From: Candidatus Corynebacterium faecigallinarum
Lineage (GTDB): Bacteria; Actinomycetota; Actinomycetes; Mycobacteriales; Mycobacteriaceae
NCBI GenBank assembly: GCA_019120175.1
Contig: DWVP01000004.1
Span: 62,001 to 126,000, forward strand
Length of the DNA: 64,000 nt
Direction of reading: 5' to 3'
The translations under genes were made by a program, and so were the position numbers. The notes under the pieces were generated by a model. The model searched no databases. It saw nothing but the letters and a program-made list of their open reading frames with translations, and was not told the DNA's origin. Positions 26,068-34,894 of this stretch are shown here, piece after piece; positions within the stretch are counted from its first letter, which is position 1; every line of letters begins with the position of its first letter.

Positions 26068-26790
26068 ATGTTGAGCGTTCGCGGACGCCGTCCGGCGGCG
26101 GTGGTCATCGAGCCGATCGCCCGACGGTTGGTCAATTGGGGAGTGTCCCCGAACGCGGTGACGATCACGTCGACCGCGGTTGCCGTCATCCTCTCCATCG
26201 CCCTGATCCCCACCGGGCACCACTTCCTCGCCGGTGTCCTGCTCGGTCTCACGGTGGCCACCGACATGGTCGACGGCACCATGGCCCGCATGCGTGGTGG
26301 TGGCACCAAGTTCGGCGCCACCCTCGACGCCACCTGCGACCGCATCACCGACGGTGCACTCTTCGGCGCCATCGCCTGGTGGCTGGCGTTCCAGGACGAG
26401 CACTCGCCGCACAAGGCGCTCTTCGCCGCCGCCCTGGTGATCATCGTCGCCAGCCAGGTGACGTCCTACGTCAAGGCCCGCGCCGAGGCCTCCGACATCA
26501 AGGTCGACGGCGGGCTGATCGAACGTCCGGAACGCCTGATCATCGGCCTGGTCTCCCTGGGCATCTCCGGGCTGGGCGTGCCCTACATCCTGGGCATCGG
26601 CATCATCGTCCTGGCCATCGGCTCGGTCTACACCGTCATCGAACGCCTGGTGCTGGTCGGACGGTCGGACGCCGCCTCGGAGAAGATCGCCGCCCCCACC
26701 GGCGCGACGGAGTTCCCCTCCGCCGGGGAGGACGCCGGGCAGACCGACGACGACACCCCGGGAAACCAGGGGGTGCCCACCCGTGAGTGA
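26068..26790 (+). CDS. pgsA: Phosphatidylinositol phosphate synthase (CDP-alcohol phosphotransferase)
   Basis: It joins CDP-diacylglycerol and inositol-3-phosphate at the membrane to begin PI, PIM and lipoglycan synthesis. The 240 residues contain the CDP-alcohol phosphotransferase motif, with Asp-x2-Asp-Gly-x2-Ala-Arg beginning at DMVDGTMAR and continuing to the downstream Gly-x3-Asp-x3-Asp (GATLDATCD), all four Asp present. About six helices follow, then a polar tail. It starts 5 bases after the HIT gene behind AGAGGA, and the next gene overlaps by 8 bases. Inositol phosphate specificity rather than glycerophosphate is inferred from the PIM genes that follow. Confidence 0.93.
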   Translation: MLSVRGRRPAAVVIEPIARRLVNWGVSPNAVTITSTAVAVILSIALIPTGHHFLAGVLLGLTVATDMVDGTMARMRGGGTKFGATLDATCDRITDGALFGAIAWWLAFQDEHSPHKALFAAALVIIVASQVTSYVKARAEASDIKVDGGLIERPERLIIGLVSLGISGLGVPYILGIGIIVLAIGSVYTVIERLVLVGRSDAASEKIAAPTGATEFPSAGEDAGQTDDDTPGNQGVPTRE

Positions 26791-27751
26791 CCGCGCCTCT
26801 TCCTCTGGATCCCCTGGTTCCTCCGGGTCCGCGGAGTCCTTCTCCGAGAAGCTCAGCTCCCTGGCCTACCGCACCGGCTGGGCGTTGACCCGCCGGGTGC
26901 CTGAACCTGTCGCCGACCGGCTGTTCACCCTCATCGCCGACAAGGTCTCCGACGGTGGAACCGGCCCGGCACAGCTGCGTGCCAACCTGGGGCGCATCGT
27001 CGGCGACGCGAACGTCACCCGCGAGATGGTGCGGGACGCCATGCGGTCCTACATGCGCTACTGGCGCGAGGCCTTCCAGCTGCCCAGCATCGCCGGCCCG
27101 GAGCTCGCCGCCCGGGTCCACGAGGGTTTCGACCCCACCGACGTGGCACGCCTGGACGCCGCGATCGCCCGTGGCCGGGGCGTGGTGCTCAGCCTGCCGC
27201 ACTCCGGTAACTGGGACATGGCCGGCGTCTGGTTGGTCGACCACTTCGGCCAGTTCGCCACGGTCGCCGAACGTCTCAAACCCGAGAGCCTCTTCGACGC
27301 CTTCGTGGAGTACCGCGAGTCCCTCGGTTTCGAGGTCCTCGCCCTCTCCGGCGGGGAACAGCCTCCCTTCGGCCGGCTCAAGGAGGTGCTCAACGGCGGC
27401 GGTGTGGTGTGCCTGCTCGGCGAGCGTGATCTCTCCGGCAAGGGTGTCGAGGTCGACTTCTTCGGCGAGCGCACCTCCATGCCGGTCGGCCCGGCACGTC
27501 TGGCACAGCAGACCGGTGCCGCGCTGATGGTCTACCACTCCGGGTTCTCGGAGGACGGCTGGATCTCCCGGATCAGTGAGGAGCTCGACACCGACCCCTC
27601 GCGTCCGGTGGCCGACATCGTCCAGGACCAGGCGGACATCTACGCCCGCAACATCGCAGACTTCCCGACCGACTGGCACATGCTGCAGCCGCTGTGGTTC
27701 TCGGACCTCTCCGAGGCACGCCGCAAGCGACTGGGGGTGTCCGACTCGTGA
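26783..27751 (+). CDS. patA: Phosphatidylinositol mannoside acyltransferase (LpxL/HtrB family)
   Basis: It transfers a fatty acyl chain onto the mannose of PIM at the inner side of the membrane. The 322-residue protein has the catalytic H(x4)D motif as HSGNWD in LPHSGNWDMAG (near 138), and the LPLAT-type second motif GERDLSGKGVEVDFFGER with TSMPVGPARLAQQTGAA. The N-terminal Ser-rich 20 residues are variable. GTG is used as the start because it overlaps pgsA, as in related operons. The downstream pimA overlaps by GTGA, and the order pgsA-patA-pimA matches M. tuberculosis. Confidence 0.92.
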   Translation: MSDRASSSGSPGSSGSAESFSEKLSSLAYRTGWALTRRVPEPVADRLFTLIADKVSDGGTGPAQLRANLGRIVGDANVTREMVRDAMRSYMRYWREAFQLPSIAGPELAARVHEGFDPTDVARLDAAIARGRGVVLSLPHSGNWDMAGVWLVDHFGQFATVAERLKPESLFDAFVEYRESLGFEVLALSGGEQPPFGRLKEVLNGGGVVCLLGERDLSGKGVEVDFFGERTSMPVGPARLAQQTGAALMVYHSGFSEDGWISRISEELDTDPSRPVADIVQDQADIYARNIADFPTDWHMLQPLWFSDLSEARRKRLGVSDS

Positions 27752-28914
27752 AGATCGGTATGGTCTGCCCCTACTCCTTCGACGAGCCCGGGGGCGTGCA
27801 GATCCACGCCATCGACCTGTGCGAGGAACTTGCCCGACGTGGCCACGAGGTCAGCCTGATCGGCCCCGGTGGTCCCGATGCCGAGGTCCCGGACTTCGTC
27901 GAGATCGGTGGCGGATCGATCCCCATCCCGTACAACGGCTCGGTGGCCCGGTTGTCCTTCGGGCCGTCCACCTGGCGTCATCTGGGACGGTGGATCCAGA
28001 GCCACGACTTCGACGTGGTGCACATCCACGAGCCGAACTCGCCGTCCTACTCGATGATCACCCTGGCGAAGGCCGACGGGCCGATCGTGGCAACCTACCA
28101 CGCCTCAGCCAGCGAGTCGATGATCCTGCGCGTGTTCCTGCCGATCCTTCGCCCTTTCCTGGAACGGATCCAGGGCGGCATCGCGGTCTCCGAGGAGGCC
28201 CGACGCTGGCAGGTCGAGATGCTCTCCGGCGACCCGGTACTGATCCCCAACGGGGTGGACACCGGGACATACCGTGCAGCGCACCCGATGCCGGGTCTGG
28301 ACCCAGAACGTCCGCGGGTGATGTTCCTCGGCCGCTACACCGAGCCGCGCAAGGGATTCCCGCTGCTCCTCAAGGCATTGCCGGCGGTGCTGAAGGACGT
28401 TCCGGACCTCGAGGTCGTCGTCGTCGGTGGCGGGGAGGTCGAGGAGTTGCGCCAGATGCTGCGCAAGGCCAGGATCAGCTACGTCGAGGGGATCGGCGAG
28501 GCCGGCGGTGACTCGTCGGCGACGGTGCGCATCCTGGGACGCCTCAGCGAGGCGGACAAGGCCGCGGCACTGGCAGCATCCGACGTCTACGTCGCCCCGA
28601 ACACCGGCGGTGAGAGCTTCGGCATCGTCCTGGTGGAGGCCATGGCCGCCGGCGCGGCGGTGGTGGCCAGCGACATTCCGGCCTTCACCGCGGTCACCGA
28701 CCATGGACACGCCGGACGGCTCTTCGCCAACCGCTCGCACCGCGACCTCGCCCGGGTGATCTCCGAGGTTCTCGGCGACGACGTGGAGCGCGCGGCCCTG
28801 ATCGAACGAGGTGTCGCCCGCAGCCGGGACTTCGACTGGGAGCGGGTCACCACCCAGGTCGAGCGGGTCTACGAGGCGGTTGTGACCCCGGGACGAAAGG
28901 TACGTAAGGCATGA
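27748..28914 (+). CDS. pimA: Phosphatidylinositol alpha-mannosyltransferase PimA (GT4)
   Basis: It transfers mannose from GDP-mannose to inositol position 2 of PI, starting PIM synthesis at the cytoplasmic face. The 388 residues form a GT-B fold: N-terminal MVCPYSFDEPGGVQIHA with the Gly-Gly loop, the acceptor-side His in HIHEPNSPS, and the C-terminal donor site with GRYTEPRKGFPLLLKAL and the EX7E region (GGESFGIVLVEAMAAGA). The start is GTG, overlapping the previous gene by 4 bases. Length fits the family. All three lipid genes here share one operon. Confidence 0.96.
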   Translation: MKIGMVCPYSFDEPGGVQIHAIDLCEELARRGHEVSLIGPGGPDAEVPDFVEIGGGSIPIPYNGSVARLSFGPSTWRHLGRWIQSHDFDVVHIHEPNSPSYSMITLAKADGPIVATYHASASESMILRVFLPILRPFLERIQGGIAVSEEARRWQVEMLSGDPVLIPNGVDTGTYRAAHPMPGLDPERPRVMFLGRYTEPRKGFPLLLKALPAVLKDVPDLEVVVVGGGEVEELRQMLRKARISYVEGIGEAGGDSSATVRILGRLSEADKAAALAASDVYVAPNTGGESFGIVLVEAMAAGAAVVASDIPAFTAVTDHGHAGRLFANRSHRDLARVISEVLGDDVERAALIERGVARSRDFDWERVTTQVERVYEAVVTPGRKVRKA

Positions 28915-29387
28915 TCCCCGCATGGGCCCTGATCCTGGTGATCGTGCTGGCCGCGGCGGCTCTGATCGGCCTGTGGCTGTCGCTGACTGCGTCTCGGCTG
29001 AACCGGTTGCACATCCGCACCGACGCCGCCCGTCTGAGCCTGGAGGGCGCGCTGGAGACCAGGTCGGCGATAGTGTCGGTGCTGCGTCCCGACCTTGCCG
29101 CACGCACCGGCCAGACCTCCGCCGTCGCGCTGCGGGCCACCGACATGAGCGCCCGGTCGGACGCGGAGAATGTGGTGCTGCGTCAGCTACACCAGGAGGA
29201 TCTGGTGGCTCCGGCGTTCGTCGAGGCATCGGTGAAGGTCGACCTGTCGGCCAGGTTCTACAATGAGGCCGTAGGAGACACGCGCGACCTGCGTAAACGT
29301 CCTGCAGTGCGGTTCTTCCGGCTGGCCGGCTCGGCACCGTTGCCGGAGTTCTACGAGGCAATGTCCATCGGCGACGGCTCCGAGTAG
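28911..29387 (+). CDS. Membrane protein like the N-terminal half of the PimA-linked Nudix protein
   Basis: The 158 residues comprise one N-terminal transmembrane helix (WALILVIVLAAAALIGLWL, about 5-23), then a helical soluble part RLNRLHIRTDAARLSLEGAL, ending FFRLAGSAPLPEFYEAM. The pattern resembles, from memory, the N-terminal region of the mycobacterial gene downstream of pimA, which carries a C-terminal Nudix hydrolase domain. No Nudix box (GX5EX7REUXEEXGU) is present, so the domain is absent here, apparently as an authentic shorter form because the frame is intact. It overlaps pimA by ATGA. Function is unknown. Confidence 0.7.
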   Translation: MIPAWALILVIVLAAAALIGLWLSLTASRLNRLHIRTDAARLSLEGALETRSAIVSVLRPDLAARTGQTSAVALRATDMSARSDAENVVLRQLHQEDLVAPAFVEASVKVDLSARFYNEAVGDTRDLRKRPAVRFFRLAGSAPLPEFYEAMSIGDGSE

Positions 29388-29394
29388 GGCAGGA

Positions 29395-29400
29395 TAGAGT
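29395..29400 (+). promoter_or_regulatory. -10 element upstream of pdxS
   Basis: TAGAGT lies 151 bases before the pdxS ATG, giving a long leader that contains the 12-bp repeats. No convincing -35. Confidence 0.35.
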
Positions 29401-29410
29401 CCCGGGTAAG

Positions 29411-29458
29411 CCCGTTGTACAGCCCTATGGACAGCCCTATGGACAGCCCTATGGACAG
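29411..29458 (+). repeat. 12-bp tandem repeats in the pdxS leader
   Basis: CCCTATGGACAG repeats three times without error (29423-29434, 29435-29446, 29447-29458) and is preceded by a degenerate unit CCCGTTGTACAG (29411-29422). It lies about 90 bases before the pdxS start. Confidence 0.9.
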
Positions 29459-29550
29459 CTCTGTCTGAATTGCCCTGTAGGCTTGATTGACGATAACCAT
29501 CTGCTGACACCGCGCGAACCGGTGTCATTCGAGAAAACATGAGGTTGACG

Positions 29551-30456
29551 ATGACGGATAATGGTGTGGGAAGCGGAGCCCGTGGGACGGCACGTGTGAA
29601 GCGTGGACTCGCCGACATGCTCAAGGGGGGTGTGATCATGGACGTGGTCACCCCGGAGCAGGCCAAGATCGCCGAGGATGCCGGTGCCACCGCCGTGATG
29701 GCACTGGAGCGGGTTCCCGCTGACATCCGCGCCGAGGGCGGTGTGTCCCGCATGTCCGACCCGGACATGATCGAGAGCATCATCGAGGCGGTCTCCATCC
29801 CGGTGATGGCCAAGGCCCGCATCGGTCACTTCGTCGAGGCGCAGGTGCTGGAGAGCCTCGGTGTCGACTTCATCGACGAGTCCGAGGTGCTCACCCCGGC
29901 CGACTACACCAACCACATCGACAAGTTCGACTTCACCGTGCCCTTCGTGTGCGGTGCGACGAACCTGGGCGAGGCACTGCGCCGTATCAACGAGGGTGCG
30001 GCGATGATCCGCTCCAAGGGTGAGGCCGGTACGGGCGACGTCTCCAACGCCGTGACCCACATGCGTACCATCCGCGGCGAGATCAACCGCCTGCGTTCCA
30101 TGGCCCCGGACGAGCTCTACGTCGCTGCCAAGGAGCTGCAGGCCCCGTACGAGTTGGTCCGCGAGGTCGCCGAGAACGGCAAGCTGCCGGTGGTGCTGTT
30201 CACCGCCGGTGGTATCGCCACCCCGGCCGATGCCGCGATGATGATGCAGCTCGGTGCCGAGGGCGTCTTCGTCGGCTCTGGTATCTTCAAGTCCGGCGAC
30301 CCGGTCAAGCGTGCCAAGGCCATCGTCCAGGCCACCCTGAACTATGAGGACCCGAAGACCGTCGCCGAGGTCTCCCGTGGTCTCGGCGAGGCCATGGTCG
30401 GCCTGAATGTCGACGAGATCCCGGAGCCGCATCGTCTGGCCGAGCGGGGCTGGTGA
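29551..30456 (+). CDS. pdxS: Pyridoxal 5'-phosphate synthase, PdxS subunit
   Basis: It makes PLP from ribose-5-phosphate, glyceraldehyde-3-phosphate and ammonia supplied by PdxT. The 301-residue (beta/alpha)8 protein has the N-terminal [17 protein letters not shown] with catalytic Asp, the Lys in [15 protein letters not shown], and [13 protein letters not shown] with second phosphate loop, and ends LAERGW. GAGG 6 bases upstream favours this ATG over the one 12 bases earlier. tesB and pdxT follow. The regulator PdxR, which is divergent from pdxST in C. glutamicum, is not present in this window. Confidence 0.97.
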   Translation: MTDNGVGSGARGTARVKRGLADMLKGGVIMDVVTPEQAKIAEDAGATAVMALERVPADIRAEGGVSRMSDPDMIESIIEAVSIPVMAKARIGHFVEAQVLESLGVDFIDESEVLTPADYTNHIDKFDFTVPFVCGATNLGEALRRINEGAAMIRSKGEAGTGDVSNAVTHMRTIRGEINRLRSMAPDELYVAAKELQAPYELVREVAENGKLPVVLFTAGGIATPADAAMMMQLGAEGVFVGSGIFKSGDPVKRAKAIVQATLNYEDPKTVAEVSRGLGEAMVGLNVDEIPEPHRLAERGW

Positions 30457-30462
30457 TCTTCC

Positions 30463-31353
30463 GTGTCCCCCCGTCGTCCCCGCATCACTGACGTCCTCGA
30501 TCTCGAACGGATCGATGACGGGATCTACCGTGGCCAGGTGATCCCGTCGGCGTTGTCCAGGACGTTCGGTGGCCAGGTTGCCGCCCAGGCGCTGGTTGCC
30601 GCAACGAAGACGGTGGGACCGGAGTACCGGGTGCATTCGCTGCACGGTTACTTCGTGGGCCCGGGCAATTCGGATCATCCCACGGTCTACCTCGTCGACG
30701 AGGTCCGCAACGGCCGGTCGTTCCGAGTCCGGTCGGTCAAGGCGGTGCAGGACGGACGCACGCTGTTCATCATGCAGGCCAGCTTCCACCTCCGTGACGA
30801 CTCCGGCCCGGAGCATTCCGACCTGATCCGTCGAGTGCCGGCCCCGGAGGACTGCGCTCCGGCATTGTCGAATGGACGGGCTGCGTCGAATGCCTTCGCC
30901 AAGGACTGGGAGGACTGGGACATCCGGATCGTGCCGCCGGAGGATTTCGATCACACCCCGGGCGCGGCGTCCGAGCAGGTGGTGTGGTTCAAGTCGAAGG
31001 TGCCCCTGCCGGACGACGAGACCTTCCATATCTGCACCCTGGCGTACATGTCGGATATGACGTTGCTCGGTTCGGCCCTGGTGCCGCACCGCGGCGAGCC
31101 GGTGCAGGAGGCGTCCCTGGACCACGCGATGTGGTTCATGCGTCCATTCCGTGCCGATGAGTGGTTGCTCTACGACCAGAAGTCTCCCTCGGCCCACGGT
31201 GGTCGCGCGCTGACCACCGGCCGGATTTTCAACCAGGCCGGTGACCTGGTGGCCTCGGTGACCCAGGAGGGCCTGACGCGGACGTTGGCCGAAGGTAAGC
31301 AGTCCGTCCCGATCAAGACCGACCTGCAGGACCAGGGGAGTGACGCACAGTGA
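30463..31353 (+). CDS. tesB: Acyl-CoA thioesterase II
   Basis: It hydrolyses acyl-CoA esters in the cytoplasm. The 296 residues form a double hotdog fold: the first half contains [24 protein letters not shown] and [19 protein letters not shown], and the second contains [21 protein letters not shown] and the C-terminal [18 protein letters not shown], all typical of TesB. The GTG start is 6 bases after pdxS, and the stop overlaps pdxT by GTGA. A thioesterase between pdxS and pdxT also occurs in mycobacteria; the metabolic link is unclear, and genomic co-regulation may be the reason. Confidence 0.93.
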   Translation: MSPRRPRITDVLDLERIDDGIYRGQVIPSALSRTFGGQVAAQALVAATKTVGPEYRVHSLHGYFVGPGNSDHPTVYLVDEVRNGRSFRVRSVKAVQDGRTLFIMQASFHLRDDSGPEHSDLIRRVPAPEDCAPALSNGRAASNAFAKDWEDWDIRIVPPEDFDHTPGAASEQVVWFKSKVPLPDDETFHICTLAYMSDMTLLGSALVPHRGEPVQEASLDHAMWFMRPFRADEWLLYDQKSPSAHGGRALTTGRIFNQAGDLVASVTQEGLTRTLAEGKQSVPIKTDLQDQGSDAQ

Positions 31354-32018
31354 CCGATCACCGGCCCCTGATCGGGGTGCTCGCCCTGCAGGGCGGGGTC
31401 GTCGAGCATGTGCGGATGCTCGAGTCCCTGGGTGCGCGGACCCGACTGGTACGCCGGACCGAGCACCTGGAAGGCCTCGAAGGTCTGGTCGTGCCCGGTG
31501 GGGAGTCTACGACGATGTCGAAGCTGCTGGAGATCGGCGGCCTGCTGACCCCACTGCGTGAGACACTGGCCGCCGGCCTGCCGGCGTTCGGCACCTGTGC
31601 CGGGATGATCATGCTGTCCAGCGAGATTCTCGACACCAGGGCGGACGCCCACAGCCTCAACGCCATCGATGTCACGGTGCGGCGCAATGCCTTCGGCCGC
31701 CAGATCGACTCTTTCGAGACCGACCTGGAGGTCGCCGGGGTCACTGACGCCGACACTTCCGCTATCGCAGGGGAGCACACCCCGATGCACGCGGTGTTCA
31801 TCCGCGCCCCGTGGGTGGAGCGGGTCGGCGCCGGGGTGGAGGTCCTGGCCAGGGTCAGCGACGGGGGCGCAGCGGATGGTGCTGTCGTGGCGGTACGCCA
31901 GGGCTCCGTGCTCGCGGTGTCCTTCCATCCGGAGCTGACCGGCGACGACCGCATGCACCGCTTCTTCCTGTCGATGGTCGCGCAGCGGGGGAGTGTCCCG
32001 GTTCCTCAGGGTGTCTGA
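31350..32018 (+). CDS. pdxT: Pyridoxal 5'-phosphate synthase glutaminase subunit PdxT
   Basis: A glutaminase of 222 residues that releases ammonia from glutamine and channels it to PdxS. The class I amidotransferase triad is visible: Cys in [12 protein letters not shown], and His-Glu in [18 protein letters not shown]. The N-terminal [21 protein letters not shown] and [12 protein letters not shown] are family hallmarks. The 4-base overlap with tesB and the position downstream of pdxS complete the PLP operon. A hairpin overlaps the stop. Confidence 0.97.
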   Translation: MTDHRPLIGVLALQGGVVEHVRMLESLGARTRLVRRTEHLEGLEGLVVPGGESTTMSKLLEIGGLLTPLRETLAAGLPAFGTCAGMIMLSSEILDTRADAHSLNAIDVTVRRNAFGRQIDSFETDLEVAGVTDADTSAIAGEHTPMHAVFIRAPWVERVGAGVEVLARVSDGGAADGAVVAVRQGSVLAVSFHPELTGDDRMHRFFLSMVAQRGSVPVPQGV

Positions 32019-32043
32019 TCTGGGGGTCTTCCCGACACCCTTT
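32009..32043 (+). terminator. Hairpin at the end of pdxT
   Basis: GGGTGTC (32009-32015) pairs with GACACCC (32034-32040) followed by TTT. The stem begins inside the last codons of pdxT. Confidence 0.5.
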
Positions 32044-32048
32044 GCATA

Positions 32049-32072
32049 TGCGTAGACGTGTGCGTATATGTG
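32049..32072 (+). repeat. 12-bp direct repeat before the EXLDI gene
   Basis: TGCGTAGACGTG (32049-32060) is followed directly by TGCGTATATGTG (32061-32072), identical at 10 of 12 positions. A GCATATGC palindrome overlaps its left edge. Such tandem half-sites are bound by ribbon-helix-helix proteins, and the gene just downstream may encode one. Confidence 0.55.
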
Positions 32073-32077
32073 GAGGC

Positions 32078-32965
32078 GTGGGAAACAAGACGATCTACAT
32101 CAGTGACGACGACCGCGAGTTCGTCGAGCGTGCTACCGAGATCGCCGGCGGATTCTCTCCGGCGGTCTCGCAGGCGTTGCGTGACTACGTCGCGGCCCAT
32201 GACTTGACCGAGCGAGGGTTCGAGCAGGTCGAGATCACCACCCGCACCGGCGGGGTGGACTCGGTCAAGATCTTCCGTGGCCGACGACTCGCCCGCGTCG
32301 AGCAGTTTCACCGTGGCCGCTCGGTGCAGTGGACCAGTTATGCCACACCCAAGGGGAACATCGCCGTGATCACCTCCGAGTCCGCCGACTTCATCGGGAT
32401 GATGCAGCGTGGTGCCGACTCCGTAACCGGCCATCTCGGTGGCGATCCGCGCCGCATGATCGACGCGGTGCGGCGCAGGCTGGGGGAGCAGGGCGGTCCG
32501 TGGGCCGCGGTGGATGACTTTGGCGGGTTGTTCTCAGTGATCGACGGCCTCGCCAGTTCCTTCGGGTTCGGGACGCAGCGCCCCGGGCAGCGGGACAGTG
32601 CCGATAGTGCAGGCCGTGCCGACCGTGACGGTTCCGCTCCACGAGGTTTCGGTATTCCGGTGCCCATGATGCCGACGGTCGATGATGGCTCTGACGGCCC
32701 TGACGGCCCTGCCGGCCCTGACGGCCTTGACGGTGATGGTGATGACCGCGAGACTGGATCGGCCGGAGCGTCCGGAGTGCCCGACACCGCCGATACCGAC
32801 GGAACGCACCGGCTCCCGGGCGACACTGGGCTGGAGGTCTTCGCCTCGGTCGAGGACCTGCGTGAGGCAGCCTTCCGGGACGGTTCGGAGGGGCTCCCTG
32901 TCGCTTTCATCACCGCTACCCAGCAAGCGCTGGAGACCCCGCCAGTGGAGGTTCTCGACATTTGA
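32078..32965 (+). CDS. EXLDI-type protein with ribbon-helix-helix-like N-terminus
   Basis: The 295-residue protein begins GNKTIYISDDDREFVERATEIAG with a following helix FSPAVSQALRDYVAAHD, the strand-helix-helix layout of ribbon-helix-helix DNA-binding domains. It ends EVLDI, the motif for which the EXLDI family is named (from memory). Between them lie a conserved-looking core (KIFRGRRLARVEQFHRGRSV, ESADFIGMMQRGADSVTGHL) and a Gly/Asp/Pro-rich insertion (about 180-260) that makes it longer than most members. Function is unproven. GTG is chosen; an ATG 30 bases earlier is in frame but would place the operator-like repeat inside the gene. Confidence 0.7.
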   Translation: MGNKTIYISDDDREFVERATEIAGGFSPAVSQALRDYVAAHDLTERGFEQVEITTRTGGVDSVKIFRGRRLARVEQFHRGRSVQWTSYATPKGNIAVITSESADFIGMMQRGADSVTGHLGGDPRRMIDAVRRRLGEQGGPWAAVDDFGGLFSVIDGLASSFGFGTQRPGQRDSADSAGRADRDGSAPRGFGIPVPMMPTVDDGSDGPDGPAGPDGLDGDGDDRETGSAGASGVPDTADTDGTHRLPGDTGLEVFASVEDLREAAFRDGSEGLPVAFITATQQALETPPVEVLDI

Positions 32966-33001
32966 TCGACCGCGCCGCGACTATGTGACGGCGTCGTGCA
33001 C

Positions 33002-33007
33002 TACTAT
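33002..33007 (+). promoter_or_regulatory. -10 element upstream of yebC
   Basis: TACTAT lies 43 bases before the yebC ATG, after the stop of the EXLDI gene. No clear -35. Confidence 0.45.
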
Positions 33008-33049
33008 GGAAGAGTCCTGCACACCAACCACAGGGAGATCAGGTAGACG

Positions 33050-33802
33050 ATGGCCGGCCACTCGAAATGGGCGACAACCAAGCACAAGAAGGCTGCGAAC
33101 GATGCCAAGCGTGGCAAGGAGTTCGCCAAGCTGATCAAGAACATCGAGGTCGCCGCGCGTACCGGCGGCGGCGATCCGGCAGCGAACCCCACGCTGGACG
33201 ACATGATCAAGAAGGCCAAGAAGTCTTCGGTGCCCAACGACAACATCGAGCGCGCCCGCAAGCGCGGCTCCGGTGAAGAGGCCGGCGGCGCGGACTGGGA
33301 GACCATCGTCTACGAGGGCTACGGTCCCAACGGTGTGGCCGTGCTCATCGAGTGCCTGACCGACAACCGTAACCGCGCGACCACCGACGTCCGTACCGCG
33401 ATGAACAAGAACGGCGGCAACATGGCGGACGCCGGCTCGGTGTCCTACCTGTTCAACCGTAAGGGTGTCGTGCTGCTCGACAAGGGCGAGAACACCGAGG
33501 ACGACCTGCTCATGGCCGTGCTCGACGCCGGTGCCGAGGAGGTCAACGATCTCGGTGAGAAGTTCGAGATCGTCTCCGAGCTCACCGACCTCACCGCCGT
33601 GCGCGAGGCACTGACCGAGGTCGGCATCGAGTACGACTCCGCCGACCCGGACTACCGCGCCGATGTCGAGGTCCCGCTGGACGCCGAGGGTGCGAAGAAG
33701 ATCTTCCGTCTCATCGACGCCCTCGAGGAGTCCGACGACGTGCAGGACGTCTTCACCAACATGGACGTCTCCGACGAGGTCCTCGCTGAGCTGGACCTCT
33801 AG
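33050..33802 (+). CDS. yebC: YebC/PmpR-family protein
   Basis: A cytoplasmic protein of 250 residues of the YebC family, linked to transcription regulation or to translation of proline-rich stretches. The N-terminus [22 protein letters not shown], the signature [38 protein letters not shown] and [19 protein letters not shown] are all characteristic. Length is normal. It lies upstream of ruvC as in most bacteria, though here a divergently oriented DUF3817 gene is placed between. Confidence 0.95.
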   Translation: MAGHSKWATTKHKKAANDAKRGKEFAKLIKNIEVAARTGGGDPAANPTLDDMIKKAKKSSVPNDNIERARKRGSGEEAGGADWETIVYEGYGPNGVAVLIECLTDNRNRATTDVRTAMNKNGGNMADAGSVSYLFNRKGVVLLDKGENTEDDLLMAVLDAGAEEVNDLGEKFEIVSELTDLTAVREALTEVGIEYDSADPDYRADVEVPLDAEGAKKIFRLIDALEESDDVQDVFTNMDVSDEVLAELDL

Positions 33803-33812
33803 TCCCCGACCT

Positions 33813-34262
33813 CTAGTCGGCGAACGGGCCGCCCATCGCCATCAGGGCGACGAAGACCACGACCACGCCGACCGCGAGGACGGCGACCGTCACTTTCGGA
33901 CGGCCCAGCAGCAGTGCCAGGACGCGGTCGGCGACACCGGCGTGGTTACCGGCGTCGGTGCGCCACGGACCGTCCAGACCGCCCTTCTTCGCCACGGACT
34001 GCTCGAAGGGGATGGTGGCGAAGGGGATCACCGCGGCCACCAGGCCGAGGACGCCCCGGCCGGCGGACCACCGGTTGTTCATCCACACCAGTGCGGTGAC
34101 CACGACGAAGACGAGGAAGGCGAAGCCGTGCAGGGGGCCGGCGATCTGCACCAGGGCTTCGGTGGAGTCCAGGGGATACTTCAGGATCATGCCGAGGATC
34201 AACAGGGCCCAGGTGAAGGCCTCGACGAAGGCAATGGTTCGGTATGTATTTAGAGGAGTCAT
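33813..34262 (-). CDS. DUF3817 integral membrane protein
   Basis: A 149-residue protein with three or four transmembrane helices (RTIAFVEAFTWALLILGMI, FAFLVFVVVTALVW, GVLGLVAAVIPFATIPFEQ, VTVAVLAVGVVVVFVALMA). The family signature (VEAFTWALLILGM.. and PLHGFAFLVFV) matches DUF3817. Function is unknown. It converges on yebC with 10 bases between stops and diverges from ruvC. A TAGGAT hexamer lies 9 bases before the ATG. Confidence 0.85.
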   Translation of the reverse strand: MTPLNTYRTIAFVEAFTWALLILGMILKYPLDSTEALVQIAGPLHGFAFLVFVVVTALVWMNNRWSAGRGVLGLVAAVIPFATIPFEQSVAKKGGLDGPWRTDAGNHAGVADRVLALLLGRPKVTVAVLAVGVVVVFVALMAMGGPFAD

Positions 34263-34334
34263 CGGGGCCTGATCCTACCTGAGGTGCCTCAATTCTCTGC
34301 ATGTCCATGAACCTCGATTTTCGCACACCTGTGC

Positions 34335-34348
34335 TATCTTCGGGAGTT
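34335..34348 (+). promoter_or_regulatory. -10 box for leaderless ruvC mRNA
   Basis: TATCTT (34335-34340), preceded by TGTGC, is followed by 8 bases and the GTG start of ruvC. Confidence 0.5.
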
Positions 34349-34894
34349 GTGAACCATCATGCGTTGAGTCGGTCGGCGGAGGGGCAGCTCGTCATGGGTA
34401 TCGACCCCGGGCTGACCCGTTGTGGACTGTCGGTGGTGCGGACCGGTGCCGGGCGGGCAATCACGCCGGTCGCGGTCGGTGTCGTCCGGACCCCCTCGGA
34501 CATCGAGCTACCGCAGCGCCTGCGTCGACTGTCGGATGCGGTGGAGGAGTGGATGGATGACTACCGCCCGGATGTCGTCGCCATTGAACGCGTCTTCGAA
34601 CGTGGAAATGTGTCCACTGTGATGAACACCGCTCACGCCGTGGGCGTCCTGATGCTCAGCGCCGCCCGCCGCTCACTGCCGGTCCACCAGTACACCCCCA
34701 GTGAGGTGAAGAAGGCAGTCTCCGGAAACGGGCGCGCGGACAAGAAGCAGATGACCACCATGATCACCCGCATCCTGGGACTGTCGGAGCCACCGAAACC
34801 TGCGGATGCCGCCGACGCACTCGCGTTGGCGGTATGCCACAGTTGGCGTGCACCGTTCACCGCACTCGTCGACCAGAAAAGAGGACAACCGTGA
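34349..34894 (+). CDS. ruvC: Holliday junction resolvase RuvC
   Basis: It cuts Holliday junctions during homologous recombination with RuvAB. The four acidic catalytic residues are in place over 181 residues: Asp in [12 protein letters not shown], Glu in [10 protein letters not shown], and the Asp pair in [19 protein letters not shown] is preferred over the ATG right at the catalytic Asp (MGIDPG), because that one would remove part of the first strand, and the -10 box supports it. It overlaps ruvA by GTGA. Confidence 0.95.
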   Translation: MNHHALSRSAEGQLVMGIDPGLTRCGLSVVRTGAGRAITPVAVGVVRTPSDIELPQRLRRLSDAVEEWMDDYRPDVVAIERVFERGNVSTVMNTAHAVGVLMLSAARRSLPVHQYTPSEVKKAVSGNGRADKKQMTTMITRILGLSEPPKPADAADALALAVCHSWRAPFTALVDQKRGQP

